DNA of 64,000 nucleotides from an uncultured Collinsella sp. (lineage in GTDB: Bacteria; Actinomycetota; Coriobacteriia; Coriobacteriales; Coriobacteriaceae), in assembly GCA_959019945.1 (NCBI GenBank), contig CAUEQD010000003.1, positions 62,001 through 126,000 of the forward strand. Reading direction: 5' to 3'. This document shows positions 25,096 through 33,749 of this stretch, one piece after another; position 1 is the stretch's first letter; each line of letters begins with the position of its first letter. Position numbers and translations under genes: made by a program. The notes under the pieces were generated by a model that was not told the origin of the DNA, did no database searches, and was given only the letters and a program-made list of their open reading frames with translations.

Positions 25096-26103
25096 GTGGC
25101 GAACGCCATCGATCAGCTCACGGACCGAGTGCTCGTGCTCGGCCGCCTCACCATCGTCCGCCGCGCCATTACTGCTGTGGCGGTCACCATTTCCGCCGTT
25201 CTCCAGACATTTCTGATCCAGGCGTTCATTCAGCCCGCCGACCTGCTTCCGAGCGGTCTTACCGGCGTCGCGGTCCTGCTCGATCGCGTTACCTCGCTGG
25301 GTGGCGTTCATATCGACATCTCGCTCGGCATGCTCGCGCTCAACATCCCCGTGGCGCTCTTATGCTGGAGCGGCATTAGCAAGCGCTTCGTCATCTTCTC
25401 GATGATGCAGGTCGTGCTCTCATCGCTGTTCCTCAACGTCTTTCACTTCGCGCCGTTTTTGGGCGACAAGATCATGCTCATCATTTTTGGCGGCGTGGTC
25501 TCGGGTCTGGGCGCTGCCATCGCGCTTAAATCCGGCGCATCCACCGGCGGCACCGACTTTATCGCGCTGTGGGTTTCCAACCACACGGGCAAGACCATCT
25601 GGGGCGTCATCTTTGGTTTCAACTGCTTTATCCTGGCGATCTTTGGCTTTATGTTTGGCTGGGACAAGGCGGCGTATTCCATCGTGTTCCAGTTTATTTC
25701 GACCAAGACTATCGACAGTTTCTATCGTCGCTACGATCGCGTGACGCTGCAGATTACGACGCGCAAGGCAGACGAGGTCATGACTGCCTACGTAAACCAT
25801 TTTCAGCACGGCATTAGCTGCGCCGAGGTCGTCGGCGGATACAGCCGCGAAAAGATGTACCTGCTGAACACCGTTGTTTCGACCTACGAGAGCCAGGACA
25901 TTATCAAGTTGGTGTGCGACGTTGATCCCGGCGCCGTGATCAACGTGTTCCACACGCTCAACTTTGTGGGCGGCTGGTGGGGCGGTCATGTCGACGAGCC
26001 CATGCCCACGGCCGTTCCCGATCCCGACAAGCCCGCACGCATGGCCAGCAGGCAGGCGCGCCTCAGCGAACAGGACAGCCTGCAGCAGGATGACGGCAAG
26101 TAG
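25096..26103 (+). CDS. YitT-family membrane protein (DUF161 plus DUF2179)
   Basis: 335 residues. Five or six membrane helices occupy about 18-205, with family landmarks FLIQAFIQPADLLPSGLTGVA (split: FIQPADLLPSG, LTGVAVLLD) and SGASTGGTDFIALWVS. The C-terminal cytoplasmic DUF2179 domain (about 215-300) has ITTRKADEVMTAYV and VGGYSREKMYLL. Function is unknown for the family. The start is GTG 25096, preceded by GAAAGGAG. A strong terminator follows. Confidence 0.9.
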   Translation: MANAIDQLTDRVLVLGRLTIVRRAITAVAVTISAVLQTFLIQAFIQPADLLPSGLTGVAVLLDRVTSLGGVHIDISLGMLALNIPVALLCWSGISKRFVIFSMMQVVLSSLFLNVFHFAPFLGDKIMLIIFGGVVSGLGAAIALKSGASTGGTDFIALWVSNHTGKTIWGVIFGFNCFILAIFGFMFGWDKAAYSIVFQFISTKTIDSFYRRYDRVTLQITTRKADEVMTAYVNHFQHGISCAEVVGGYSREKMYLLNTVVSTYESQDIIKLVCDVDPGAVINVFHTLNFVGGWWGGHVDEPMPTAVPDPDKPARMASRQARLSEQDSLQQDDGK

Positions 26104-26142
26104 GGTATTGGCATTTTGCCGGTCCTGCGCAACCCATCCGAA

Positions 26143-26183
26143 CGAGCCCCCGAAAGCCCCGTTGCTTTCGAGGGCTCTCGTTT
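26143..26183 (+). terminator. Rho-independent terminator
   Basis: CGAGCCCCCGAAAGC and GCTTTCGAGGGCTCTCG pair around CCCGTT, followed by TTT. Confidence 0.75.
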
Positions 26184-26192
26184 GCCCAGATA

Positions 26193-26228
26193 AAACCTAC
26201 CAAAATGAAGCTGTCGCTTTTTGGTAGG
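26193..26228. repeat. GGGACAG-core palindrome with mutated core
   Basis: AAACCTACCAAAA and TTTTGGTAGG enclose TGAAGCTGTCGCT. The stem matches the copy at 24061, but the loop reads GCGACAGC on the other strand instead of GGGACAGG. Here the stem is perfect (ACC-TACC with GGTAGG) where the 24061 copy has a mismatch. Confidence 0.75.
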
Positions 26229-26270
26229 GAGGGTGTATCGTTTTATCAATATGAGGTAACATGAAACTAG

Positions 26271-26283
26271 ACGTTATATACGT
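26271..26283. promoter_or_regulatory. Possible operator of the adjacent GntR gene
   Basis: ACGTTATATACGT is nearly symmetrical and lies 37 bases before the GntR start. It shares ACGTTATA with the motif near 20136 and, inverted, near 44131. Confidence 0.3.
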
Positions 26284-26320
26284 ATTAGAAATTTAGCTAT
26301 TTTGATAAGAGTGATCAGAT

Positions 26321-27040
26321 ATGCCTGCGCCCAAAAATGCACCGCTTTACCAGCAGATTTATGACGAAATCAAGGATGCGATCGAGAAAGGTGTTTATGC
26401 ACCCAAGGAGCGTATTCCGTCCGAGCTTGAACTAGCCGAGCAGTACGAGGTGAGCCGTATTACGGTGCGCCGCGCTGTCGAGGAGCTGTGCTCCGATGGT
26501 TACCTGGTTAAGCAGCAGGGCCGCGGCACCTTTGTCTCCACGCCGCACATCAACCGCCAGTTTCACGCCTCGACGCTGCAGACGTTTACCGCGCTGTGTG
26601 CCGGCAACGGCATGAAGGCCGGTGCGCACGTGATCGATCGCCAGATCGTTCCGGCGCGCCAAAACGAGATGGAGTTCTTTGGCCTGCAGAAGGATGCGCT
26701 GCTGCTGCATATCAAGCGCGTGCGTACGGCCGACGGCGAGCCCATCTTTGAGGAGAACATCTTTGTGCCGTTTGACGCCTACCGTGAGCTGTTGACGGCC
26801 GATCTTGAAGACAAGTCGATTTTTGCCGAGGTCGAGCGTGTTGGCGGAACGCCGATTGTCTCGGTTGGCTACCGTACGGTCGAGGCCGTTCGAGCTAACG
26901 CCGAGCAGGCGGCCGAGCTGGGCATTGCTCCGCACGATCCGCTGCTCAACCTGCGTGCCGGCTTTACCGGTCCCGATGACGAGCCGGTTTTGATGGGTAA
27001 GCAGTACTACGTGGGATCGCGCTACGTTATGGTCATGTAA
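26321..27040 (+). CDS. GntR/UTRA regulator without adjacent target gene
   Basis: 239 residues. The winged helix spans about 8-75 (PSELELAEQYEVSRITVRRA, VKQQGRGTFV) and the UTRA ligand domain about 95-235. It starts close to APLYQQIYDEIKD, typical of HutC-type regulators of PTS and deglycase genes. No SIS or PTS gene is beside it: YitT is upstream and recQ downstream, separated by repeats. It may regulate one of the other islands in trans. Its stop codon is immediately followed by a hairpin repeat also found at the glmM stop. Confidence 0.87.
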   Translation: MPAPKNAPLYQQIYDEIKDAIEKGVYAPKERIPSELELAEQYEVSRITVRRAVEELCSDGYLVKQQGRGTFVSTPHINRQFHASTLQTFTALCAGNGMKAGAHVIDRQIVPARQNEMEFFGLQKDALLLHIKRVRTADGEPIFEENIFVPFDAYRELLTADLEDKSIFAEVERVGGTPIVSVGYRTVEAVRANAEQAAELGIAPHDPLLNLRAGFTGPDDEPVLMGKQYYVGSRYVMVM

Positions 27041-27076
27041 GTTACGCGGTTTTACCAAACCGCGTAACGGCTCGAC
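27041..27076. repeat. Hairpin repeat GTTACGCGGTTT, copy 1
   Basis: GTTACGCGGTTT-TACC-AAACCGCGTAAC is followed by GGCTCGACG. It starts directly after the GntR stop codon. The same roughly 37 bases occur at 57346-57382 directly at the glmM stop codon. No T tract. It joins the large palindrome that follows. Confidence 0.85.
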
Positions 27077-27199
27077 GCTGCAAACGCCCCTAAGCGGCAA
27101 TCTGACGTTCAATCGTCGGTCGCGTACCGAAGTACGCTTCCCTCCTCTTTCACGTCACCTTGCTCGCTTAGGGGCGTTTTCGCTGACTTATGCTCAACC
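27070..27199. repeat. Large palindromic repeat, GTACGC-core type (copy 2)
   Basis: The outer block CTCGACGCTGCAAACG and far flank TTTTCGCTGACTTATGCTCAACC match the copy at 13939. The centre GTCGGTCGCGTACCGAAGTACGCTTCCCTCCTC (in pieces) is nearly identical. The arms differ entirely (CCCCTAAGCGGCAA here, CTCCATTTGGGCAA there), yet each pairs with its own partner (TTGCTCGCTTAGGGG here). The rest of the gene-free 27041-27361 shows nothing else. Confidence 0.85.
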
Positions 27200-27361
27200 A
27201 GCGACGTTTGCGCGCTTGTCAAGAGATTAGCCGTTGGGAAAGTGTCCAAAAATCCCACGCTCGTTCCTTTTGGATTGCGTTGCCCATGGCCGACGGCGGC
27301 GCGGCACCGGTCCGCGTGGCGGCGTATAATCGGCGGCAGATGACTTGGACGTTAGGAAACC

Positions 27362-29338
27362 ATGACCGATAGCATGCAGCAGATGGCGCTCGACACGCTC
27401 GGCGCCTATTTTGGCTACACCTCGTTTCGCCCGGGACAGGACCGCATGGTCGATGCGATCCTTGCCGGTCGCGATGCGCTGGGTGTTATGCCCACGGGTG
27501 CCGGCAAGTCCATTTGCTACCAGGTGCCCGCGCTCATGCTGCCCGGCATCACCTTTGTGGTGAGTCCGCTGCTGTCGCTTATGGAGGACCAGACCCGTGC
27601 GTTGCTCGCGGCGGGTGCGCGACCCAGCTATCTCAACTCCAGCCTTACTCCGGCCCAGCAAAACACCGTGCTCAAGCGGGCGCGCGAGGGCCGCTACCAG
27701 CTTATGTACGTGGCGCCCGAGCGCTTGCTCGAGCCGCGTTTTTTGGCCTTTGCGCAGGAGGCTGCGGGTTCCGCCGGCATTGGCGTGCCGCTCGTGGCCA
27801 TTGACGAGGCCCACTGCGTAAGCCAATGGGGTCAGGATTTCCGCCCCGCCTATCTGCAGATTCGTGAGTTCATCGATTCCCTGCCGCAGCGCCCCATCGT
27901 GGCGGCGTTTACCGCCACGGCGACCGAACGCGTGCGTGCGGATATTCAGCAGATGCTCGGCTTGCAAAATCCGGCGACCGTGGTGACGGGCTTCGATCGC
28001 AAGAATCTCTACTTTGGCTGCGAGGAGATGGGCGACAAGGCCAAGACCGCCTGGGTGCGCGACTACGTGATCGCGAATTCGAGCGAGAGCGGCATCGTGT
28101 ACTGCTCGACCCGCAAGACCGTCGACGCGCTGGCAGGCGAGCTTGCCGAGGCACTGGGTCCCAGCGGCATTCGCGTGGGTCGTTATCACGCCGGCATGGG
28201 CAACGACGCCCGTCGCCAGAGCCAGCGCGCCTTTATCGACGACGACATCCAGGTGATGGTCGCAACCAACGCCTTTGGCATGGGCATCGACAAGCCCAAC
28301 GTGCGCTACGTAATCCACAACAACGTGCCCGAGAGCATCGAGGCCTACTATCAGGAGGCGGGCCGCGCCGGCCGCGATGGCGATCCGGCGAGCTGCCACC
28401 TGCTGTGGAATGGCAACGATTTCCGCATGCGCCGCTTTTTGATTGATCGCGGCGATGCGGCCGACGAGGCGCTCGACGACGAGCAACGCGCGTGGGCGCT
28501 CCAGAACCGCTACCGTCTGCTCAGCCAGATGGAGGGTTACTGCAACACCACCGGCTGCCTGCGCGAATACATGCTGCGCTACTTTGGCGACGAGGCCGCG
28601 GCCGAGCATGCGGCGGCGGGCGCGTACGGCGCGGCAGACGAGGCCGAGGGCTGCGGCAACTGCAGCAACTGCCTCACGCAGTTCGAGGTCGAGGACGTCA
28701 CCGACATGGCTCGCGCCGCCGTGCGCTACGTTGCCACACGCCCCATGCGTTTTGGCAAGTCGCTGATCGCCGACGTGCTCCACGGCGGCAATACCGAGCG
28801 CATTCGCCAGATGCACTTGGACGAGGACTGCGGCTATGGTGAGCTGTCGAGCGAATCGGTCGGCCGCATTAAGGACATCATCGGCCAGCTGTGCGGCCGT
28901 GGCTACCTGGCCACCTCGCAGGGTCAGTATCCGGTGGTGGGCCTGGGCCCGCGCGCCGGCGAGGTCGAGGACGAGGCGTTCGCCTTTACCGTTAAGCGTC
29001 GCGCGTCCAGGCGCAAGGCCTCGGCCCGCGCCCGCCGTGCGGTGGATCTGCTGCGCGAGGAGGCCGAGCTGGATCAGCGCCCGCGCGTTGGCGACGATGC
29101 CGAGCTGTTCGAGCGCCTGCGTGCCTTCCGCAAGGAGATCTCGACGGAGCTGGAGATGGCGCCGTATATGGTCTTTTCCGACAAAGCCCTGCGCGGCCTG
29201 TGCCGCCTGCGTCCACAGACGCGCGAGGAGCTGGTCCAGGTCAACGGCATTGGCGAGAAAAAAGCCGACGCCTTTGGCGAACAGTTTATGGCGGCGATTG
29301 AAGAGTTTGAGTCCGAGCATGCGTGGGATGGAGCGTAA
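27362..29338 (+). CDS. recQ: RecQ-family ATP-dependent DNA helicase
   Basis: 658 residues. Walker A GVMPTGAGKSICYQ near 42-55, DEAH box AIDEAHCVSQWGQDFRP near 146, motif VI AGRAGRDG, the zinc-binding cysteines around 394-435 (CNTTGCL and CGNCSNC), the RQC winged helix and a C-terminal HRDC domain (about 575-650) are all visible. It unwinds 3'-5' and resolves recombination intermediates. The TAATG junction couples it to the following GntR gene. It is unusual to find a sugar-regulator gene fused to a recQ transcript. Confidence 0.95.
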   Translation: MTDSMQQMALDTLGAYFGYTSFRPGQDRMVDAILAGRDALGVMPTGAGKSICYQVPALMLPGITFVVSPLLSLMEDQTRALLAAGARPSYLNSSLTPAQQNTVLKRAREGRYQLMYVAPERLLEPRFLAFAQEAAGSAGIGVPLVAIDEAHCVSQWGQDFRPAYLQIREFIDSLPQRPIVAAFTATATERVRADIQQMLGLQNPATVVTGFDRKNLYFGCEEMGDKAKTAWVRDYVIANSSESGIVYCSTRKTVDALAGELAEALGPSGIRVGRYHAGMGNDARRQSQRAFIDDDIQVMVATNAFGMGIDKPNVRYVIHNNVPESIEAYYQEAGRAGRDGDPASCHLLWNGNDFRMRRFLIDRGDAADEALDDEQRAWALQNRYRLLSQMEGYCNTTGCLREYMLRYFGDEAAAEHAAAGAYGAADEAEGCGNCSNCLTQFEVEDVTDMARAAVRYVATRPMRFGKSLIADVLHGGNTERIRQMHLDEDCGYGELSSESVGRIKDIIGQLCGRGYLATSQGQYPVVGLGPRAGEVEDEAFAFTVKRRASRRKASARARRAVDLLREEAELDQRPRVGDDAELFERLRAFRKEISTELEMAPYMVFSDKALRGLCRLRPQTREELVQVNGIGEKKADAFGEQFMAAIEEFESEHAWDGA

Positions 29339-30105
29339 TGATGGCAGCCGATAGCAAGACCGAACGTTCCGAGCGCGCCGAGGTGCCCGCCGTGCCGCTG
29401 TACCAGCAGGTCATGGACGACCTAAAGGGCGAGATCGCGCGCGGCGTGTACCCTGCCGGCTCGCGCATCCCTGCCGAGATGGAGCTCGCGAAGTCCTACG
29501 GCGTGGGGCGTATCACCGTGCGCCGTGCCATCGAGGAGCTGTCGCGCGTGGGGTATCTCAACCGCCAGCAGGGGAGGGGCACCTTTGTGTGCGCTCCCAA
29601 GCTCAAGCGCAAGATTCGCCAGAAGGGTGACGTCCAGAGCTTTACTGAGGGTTGTGCTGCCAACGACATGGTGCCGGGTGCGCGTCTGGTGTCGCGCACG
29701 GTGGTCGCGGCGACGCACGAGGATGCGGCGTTCTTTGGCGTGGAGCCCGGCTGCGAGCTTATCGTGGTCGAACGCGTGCGCACGGCCGACGGCATCCCTG
29801 TCATGCTTGAGAACAACGCCTTTGTGCTCGCCGACCATCCCTATCTGCAGACGCTTGCCGACAAGAACCTCACGGACAATTCCATCTTTGCGCTCGTTGC
29901 CGAGCATTCGGGTCGCGCGCCGCTCAAGTCCGACCCCTGCACCGTGGAGATTGCGCTTGCCGATGCCCAAACGGCCCCGCTGCTGGAGGTGCCGGTCGGT
30001 GAGCCGCTCTTCTATATGGAGGCCTACTTTACCGACGCCGGTGGGCACCCTCTGTTGCTCGGTCGCCAAAAGATTGTGGGCTCGCGCTACGTCTTCGACA
30101 TCTAA
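29338..30105 (+). CDS. GntR/UTRA regulator of the recQ-linked SIS gene
   Basis: 255 residues. The winged helix spans about 18-90 (IPAEMELAKSYGVGRITVRRA, LNRQQGRGTFV, in pieces) and the UTRA domain about 105-250. ATG 29338 overlaps the recQ stop (TAATG); ATG 29341 is equally possible. The SIS gene starts 145 bases downstream, and between them are two copies of ATAGnACAACATAGAA, probably this regulator's operators. Its local role is likely repression of the SIS gene until a phosphorylated substrate binds. Confidence 0.87.
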   Translation: MMAADSKTERSERAEVPAVPLYQQVMDDLKGEIARGVYPAGSRIPAEMELAKSYGVGRITVRRAIEELSRVGYLNRQQGRGTFVCAPKLKRKIRQKGDVQSFTEGCAANDMVPGARLVSRTVVAATHEDAAFFGVEPGCELIVVERVRTADGIPVMLENNAFVLADHPYLQTLADKNLTDNSIFALVAEHSGRAPLKSDPCTVEIALADAQTAPLLEVPVGEPLFYMEAYFTDAGGHPLLLGRQKIVGSRYVFDI

Positions 30106-30114
30106 CGTCCACAG

Positions 30115-30194
30115 ATAGAACAACATAGAACAAATTTGGTGAAATGGCTTCACGGGCGTCGTCGTGCGTGCTATAAATAGGACAACATAGAATG
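30115..30194. promoter_or_regulatory. Pair of GntR operator candidates
   Basis: ATAGAACAACATAGAACA at 30115-30132 and ATAGGACAACATAGAATG at 30177-30194 share 15 of 18 bases in the same orientation, 62 bases apart (about six helical turns). TATAAATAGGAC overlaps the second copy and could be the -10 region of the SIS promoter. Confidence 0.55.
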
Positions 30195-30249
30195 ACCGCA
30201 GGTACGAGCTGCCGTCGTTCAAAGCCGCCACACAAGGAGGAGCATCACC

Positions 30250-31218
30250 GTGAACGCACACGATCTGGTTCAGGAAGTCATCGAGCGCAAGGGCAAGATC
30301 GAGAACGTCTTTTGGATCGCCTGCGGCGGTTCGATGATCGACCTGATGCCGGCTAACGAACTGCTCAAGCGCGAGGCCACCACGTTTACCTCGACGGTCT
30401 ACACGGCACGCGAGTTTTGCCTGATGGCTCCCAAGAGTCTTGGCGAGAAGTCGCTCGTCATCGCCTGCAGCCACAGCGGCAACACGCAAGAGGTCGTTGA
30501 CGGCTGCGAGATGGCGCTGACCGCCGGTGCCGAAGTCGTTGCCCTCACCGACTGCGAGGGCTCAAAGATCGACAACGGCAAGTGGACTACCTGGGTCTAT
30601 CCGTGGGGCGAGGGCGTGCCGCAGGCCGAGGTGCCTCAGGGCATCGGCGCTCTGATCGCCGCCGAGCTGCTCGACCAGCAGGAAGGCTACGAGGCACTCG
30701 CCGACATGTACGAGGGCCTCAAGCAGATGGATGCGCTGCTGCCCGCCGCCCGTGAGAAGGTCAACGCCGAGCTGGGCGCCCGCTTTGCCGAGCTCTGCCA
30801 GCAGCACAAGTTCTTCTATATCCTGGGCTCCGGCCCCAACTTTAGCCAGACCTACGCCATGGCCATCTGCTCGCTCATGGAGATGCAGTGGCAGCACTGC
30901 TGCTACATCCACTCCGGCGAGTACTTCCACGGCCCGTTCGAGGCCACCGAGCCCGGCGTGTTCTACTTTGTGCAGCTCGGATCGGGCGAGTGCCGCCCCA
31001 TGGAGGAGCGCGCGCTTGCATTCCTCAACACGCACACCGATACGATTATGGTGCTCGACGCGCTTGAGTACGGTGTGGGCGACGTGCCCGCCAGTGTGCG
31101 TTCGTACTTGGAGCCGATCTTCTTCTACAACATGAGCTGCGAGCTGCGCGCCGCCCGCGGCAAGGTCTTCGACCACAGCCCCGAGGTTCGTCGCTACATG
31201 GGCATCGAGCAGTACTAA
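30250..31218 (+). CDS. SIS-domain deglycase-like protein
   Basis: 322 residues with two SIS domains. The segments WIACGGSMIDLMPANELL (about 20-37) and CSHSGNTQEVVDGC (the canonical SGNT phosphate loop) are intact, as are SGEYFHGPFE with Glu224 and the C-terminus RRYMGIEQY. It is similar in design to FrlB-type fructosamine 6-phosphate deglycases. The start is GTG 30250 after AAGGAGGAG. No transporter is adjacent, so it presumably uses substrate brought in by a PTS elsewhere, for example the two in this window. Confidence 0.87.
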   Translation: MNAHDLVQEVIERKGKIENVFWIACGGSMIDLMPANELLKREATTFTSTVYTAREFCLMAPKSLGEKSLVIACSHSGNTQEVVDGCEMALTAGAEVVALTDCEGSKIDNGKWTTWVYPWGEGVPQAEVPQGIGALIAAELLDQQEGYEALADMYEGLKQMDALLPAAREKVNAELGARFAELCQQHKFFYILGSGPNFSQTYAMAICSLMEMQWQHCCYIHSGEYFHGPFEATEPGVFYFVQLGSGECRPMEERALAFLNTHTDTIMVLDALEYGVGDVPASVRSYLEPIFFYNMSCELRAARGKVFDHSPEVRRYMGIEQY

Positions 31219-31240
31219 TATACCGGGAATAACCTCTCAT

Positions 31241-31273
31241 GACGGGGTCTGCGCTGCGCGCGGGTCCCGTTTT
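31241..31273 (+). terminator. Possible terminator after the SIS gene
   Basis: GACGGGG...GGGTCCCGTTTTG gives a modest GC-rich hairpin (ACGGG with CCCGT) followed by TTTT. The stem is interrupted by a GCGC-rich loop. Confidence 0.4.
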
Positions 31274-31309
31274 GCGTTGCGGCGGCCGGATCCGTGTCTG
31301 CGCGAAAAA

Positions 31310-31491
31310 CGAAGGTGAATACTTTTCCGCGAAGTGAACGACCTATTTTGGACCCCCGAAGCATCCACACTTTTTGACGCCAAAACTGCAGGAAAAACTT
31401 GGCGAAACCGCAGGAAACGGCGTCTGAAAAGTGTCGATGCTTCGGGGGCTCGTTTTTGCTCGTTCACTTCGCGGAAAAGTATTCACCTTCG
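31310..31491. repeat. 182-base inverted repeat with 32-base perfect arms
   Basis: The arms 31310-31341 (starting CGAAGGTGAATACTTTTCCG) and 31460-31491 are exact reverse complements. Further in, 31351-31381 and 31419-31451 pair with a few differences (CCCCCGAAGCAT with ATGCTTCGGGGG; ACTTTTT with AAAAGT). The centre CTGCAGG...CGCAGGAAA is unpaired. It fills most of the gene-free 31219-31598 between two convergent genes. It could be a miniature inverted-repeat element or a folded RNA. No reading frame in it is believable. Confidence 0.88.
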
Positions 31492-31515
31492 ATTCGCAAG
31501 GGCACTGCGTGAGTC

Positions 31516-31557
31516 AAAAAAGCGGGCCGTGCCGGGGATTTCCGGCGCGGCCCGCTT
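31516..31557 (-). terminator. Rho-independent terminator of the dehydrogenase gene
   Basis: Read on the minus strand, GCGGGCCGCGCCGG, AAATCC, CCGGCACGGCCCGC is followed by six T. Confidence 0.9.
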
Positions 31558-31598
31558 GGTATCGCGCTTAGATTCGCAAGGTTGCGGCAGCCAACGGC

Positions 31599-32576
31599 CT
31601 ACTTTGCGTCGTAGGCCTCGGCGTCCCACCAGTCGAGCTGGGCGATGTTGTCGCGGATGTGCTGGCAGCTCTTGTGGAAGCCCTCGAGCTCGTACTCGGA
31701 CAGGTCGAGCGTGTAGACCTCCTCGACGCCCTCGGCGCCAATCACGCACGGCAGGGAGGTAAAGATGCCCTCCTCGCCATACTGGCCGGTCATGAGCGTG
31801 GAGGCGGAAAGCACGGCGTGCTCGTTGTGCAGCACGGCGGCGCAGACGCGCGCGGCGGAGTTGGCGACGGCGTACTCGGTGCACTGCTTGCCCTGGTAGG
31901 TCACATAGCCGCCCTTGCGCGCGAGCTCCTCGACCTCCATGTGGTCAAAGGCGTACTTGTCGGGGTTCTCGGCCTGAAGCTCGTTGAGGCTCTTGCCGGC
32001 GATGGTCGCGGCCTTAAAGGCAGCCAGCTGGCTAAAGCCGTGCTCGCCGATCATGTAGGCGTCGATGGACTTGGGACTCACGCCGACCTTCTTGGAGATC
32101 TCGGTGCGAAGGCGGGCAGAATCCAGGCCGCAGCCCGAGCCGATGATCTTCTTGGGGTCGTAGCCGGTCAGGTGCCACAGCTCGGTGCACACGACGTCGC
32201 AGGGGTTGGAGATGCTCACGAAGATGCCGTCGAAGCCGGCGTTGACGATACGCTTGGCAAAGGTGCGGGCGGCGTCGGTGGTAAAGAACAGCTCGCCGTC
32301 GCGGTTGCCGGCGGCCAGCGCGACCTTGCCGGCGGCGTTGACGATGACGTCGCAGCAGGCCAGCTCCTCGTAGTGGTCGTAGCAGTTGACGATTTTGGTG
32401 TTGTACGGGACAAACGAAAGGGAGTCGCGCAGGTCCTGAACCTCGGACGTCACCTTGGCCTCGTTGATATCGCACAGGTACAGCTCGTCGGCAATGCCCT
32501 GCATAAGCAGGCCGTTGGCGACATGTGCTCCTACGTGGCCCTGGCCGACCACACCGATCTTACGCGTCTGGTACAT
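31599..32576 (-). CDS. L-lactate / L-2-hydroxyacid dehydrogenase
   Basis: 325 residues of the LDH/MDH superfamily. The Rossmann motif VGQGHVGAHVA (about 9-19) binds NAD, SNPCDVV and DSARLRTEIS match family motifs, and GEHGFS carries the catalytic His. Several residues around the substrate loop differ from classical LDH, and L-2-hydroxyisocaproate dehydrogenases look similar, so the preferred 2-oxoacid is uncertain. The start at 32576 is supported by GGAAGGA eight bases upstream. It is a single gene with its own terminator. Confidence 0.85.
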   Translation of the reverse strand: MYQTRKIGVVGQGHVGAHVANGLLMQGIADELYLCDINEAKVTSEVQDLRDSLSFVPYNTKIVNCYDHYEELACCDVIVNAAGKVALAAGNRDGELFFTTDAARTFAKRIVNAGFDGIFVSISNPCDVVCTELWHLTGYDPKKIIGSGCGLDSARLRTEISKKVGVSPKSIDAYMIGEHGFSQLAAFKAATIAGKSLNELQAENPDKYAFDHMEVEELARKGGYVTYQGKQCTEYAVANSAARVCAAVLHNEHAVLSASTLMTGQYGEEGIFTSLPCVIGAEGVEEVYTLDLSEYELEGFHKSCQHIRDNIAQLDWWDAEAYDAK

Positions 32577-32787
32577 ATGAGTATCCTTCCGGCCGAGTTT
32601 TTCGCGTTGAAACATTGTAGCGTCCTGCCGTCACTTTGCTAGGCTAAAGTGCAGCAGAATCTAGAGACATGCCGTAATTTCTACTTTTGGGGCGTTTTGG
32701 GCCGTTGACGCCATCGCTGGGCGATGTGCTCGCGCGGATGGGGCTGGTCGTTGTACCATAGCTGCAACTGACTCGTAAGGAGCATCC

Positions 32788-33714
32788 ATGCCCATTCGCA
32801 TCCCCGACGCCCTCCCTGCCGCCGCGCAGCTCGAGAGCGAGAACATCTTTGTCATGACCGAGTACCGCGCGCTGCACCAGGACATCCGCCCGCTGCGCGT
32901 GCTCATTCTCAACCTCATGCCCACCAAAATCGCCACCGAGACGCAGATTATGCGCAAGCTCTCCAACACGCCGCTGCAGGTGGAGGTGGACCTGCTGCGC
33001 ACCAAGACGCACGAGGCCACGCACGTGAGCGCCGGCCACCTGGAGACGTTCTACCGCACGTTCGACGACATCCGCGACATCCACTATGACGGCCTGATCA
33101 TCACGGGCGCGCCGGTCGAGCAGATGCCGTTCGAGGAGGTCGACTACTGGTCCGAGCTCTGCCAGATCATGGATTGGTCCACCACGCACGTGCACTCCAC
33201 GCTGCACATTTGCTGGGGCGCACAGGCTGGCCTGTACCATCACTACGGTATTCAGAAGCACGATCTGCCGGCTAAGGCGAGCGGCGTGTTCGAGCATTAT
33301 CTGGTGAAGCCGCAAAGCCCGCTGGTGCGCGGCTTCGATGACCGCTTCTATGCCGTGCACTCGCGCAACACCGACGTGCGCCGCGAGGACGTGGAGGCCG
33401 AGCCGCAGCTCGAGGTCGTGGCCGTGTCCGACGAGGTGGGCCTGTACATCGTCAAGTCGACCGACAGCCGCCGCTTCTTTGTCTTTGGCCATCCCGAGTA
33501 CGACACCGACACGCTGCGCCTGGAGTACGAGCGCGACGTGAAGCGCGGGCTCAACCCGGAGGTGCCGGCGCACTACTTCCCGAACGACGACCCCACGGCC
33601 GAGCCGCGCAATGTCTGGCGCAGCCAGGCTCAGCTGTTCTACACCAACTGGCTCAACTACTACGTCTACCAGACCACGCCCTACGACCTGGCCCGAGCCG
33701 GCGAGGAGCACTAG
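32788..33714 (+). CDS. metA: Homoserine O-acetyltransferase, MetA type
   Basis: 308 residues. It activates homoserine for methionine synthesis. The catalytic Cys142 (HICWGAQAG) and His235/Glu237 (FGHPEYD) are present at the canonical numbers. Residue 111 is Glu (TGAPVE). In this family Glu111 is known to select acetyl-CoA, while Gly111 selects succinyl-CoA, so acetyltransferase activity is predicted despite the common annotation as succinyltransferase. The start at 32788 follows AAGGAG. No other methionine gene is nearby. Confidence 0.95.
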   Translation: MPIRIPDALPAAAQLESENIFVMTEYRALHQDIRPLRVLILNLMPTKIATETQIMRKLSNTPLQVEVDLLRTKTHEATHVSAGHLETFYRTFDDIRDIHYDGLIITGAPVEQMPFEEVDYWSELCQIMDWSTTHVHSTLHICWGAQAGLYHHYGIQKHDLPAKASGVFEHYLVKPQSPLVRGFDDRFYAVHSRNTDVRREDVEAEPQLEVVAVSDEVGLYIVKSTDSRRFFVFGHPEYDTDTLRLEYERDVKRGLNPEVPAHYFPNDDPTAEPRNVWRSQAQLFYTNWLNYYVYQTTPYDLARAGEEH

Positions 33715-33749
33715 GCTGCGACGGTGTTGTGGCTGCGGCCGTGGCGCGA

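Noticed and set aside
31334..31762. Open frame of 142 residues across the long inverted repeat
   Set aside because: It is formed by the inverted repeat and the antisense of the dehydrogenase gene; no ribosome binding site.
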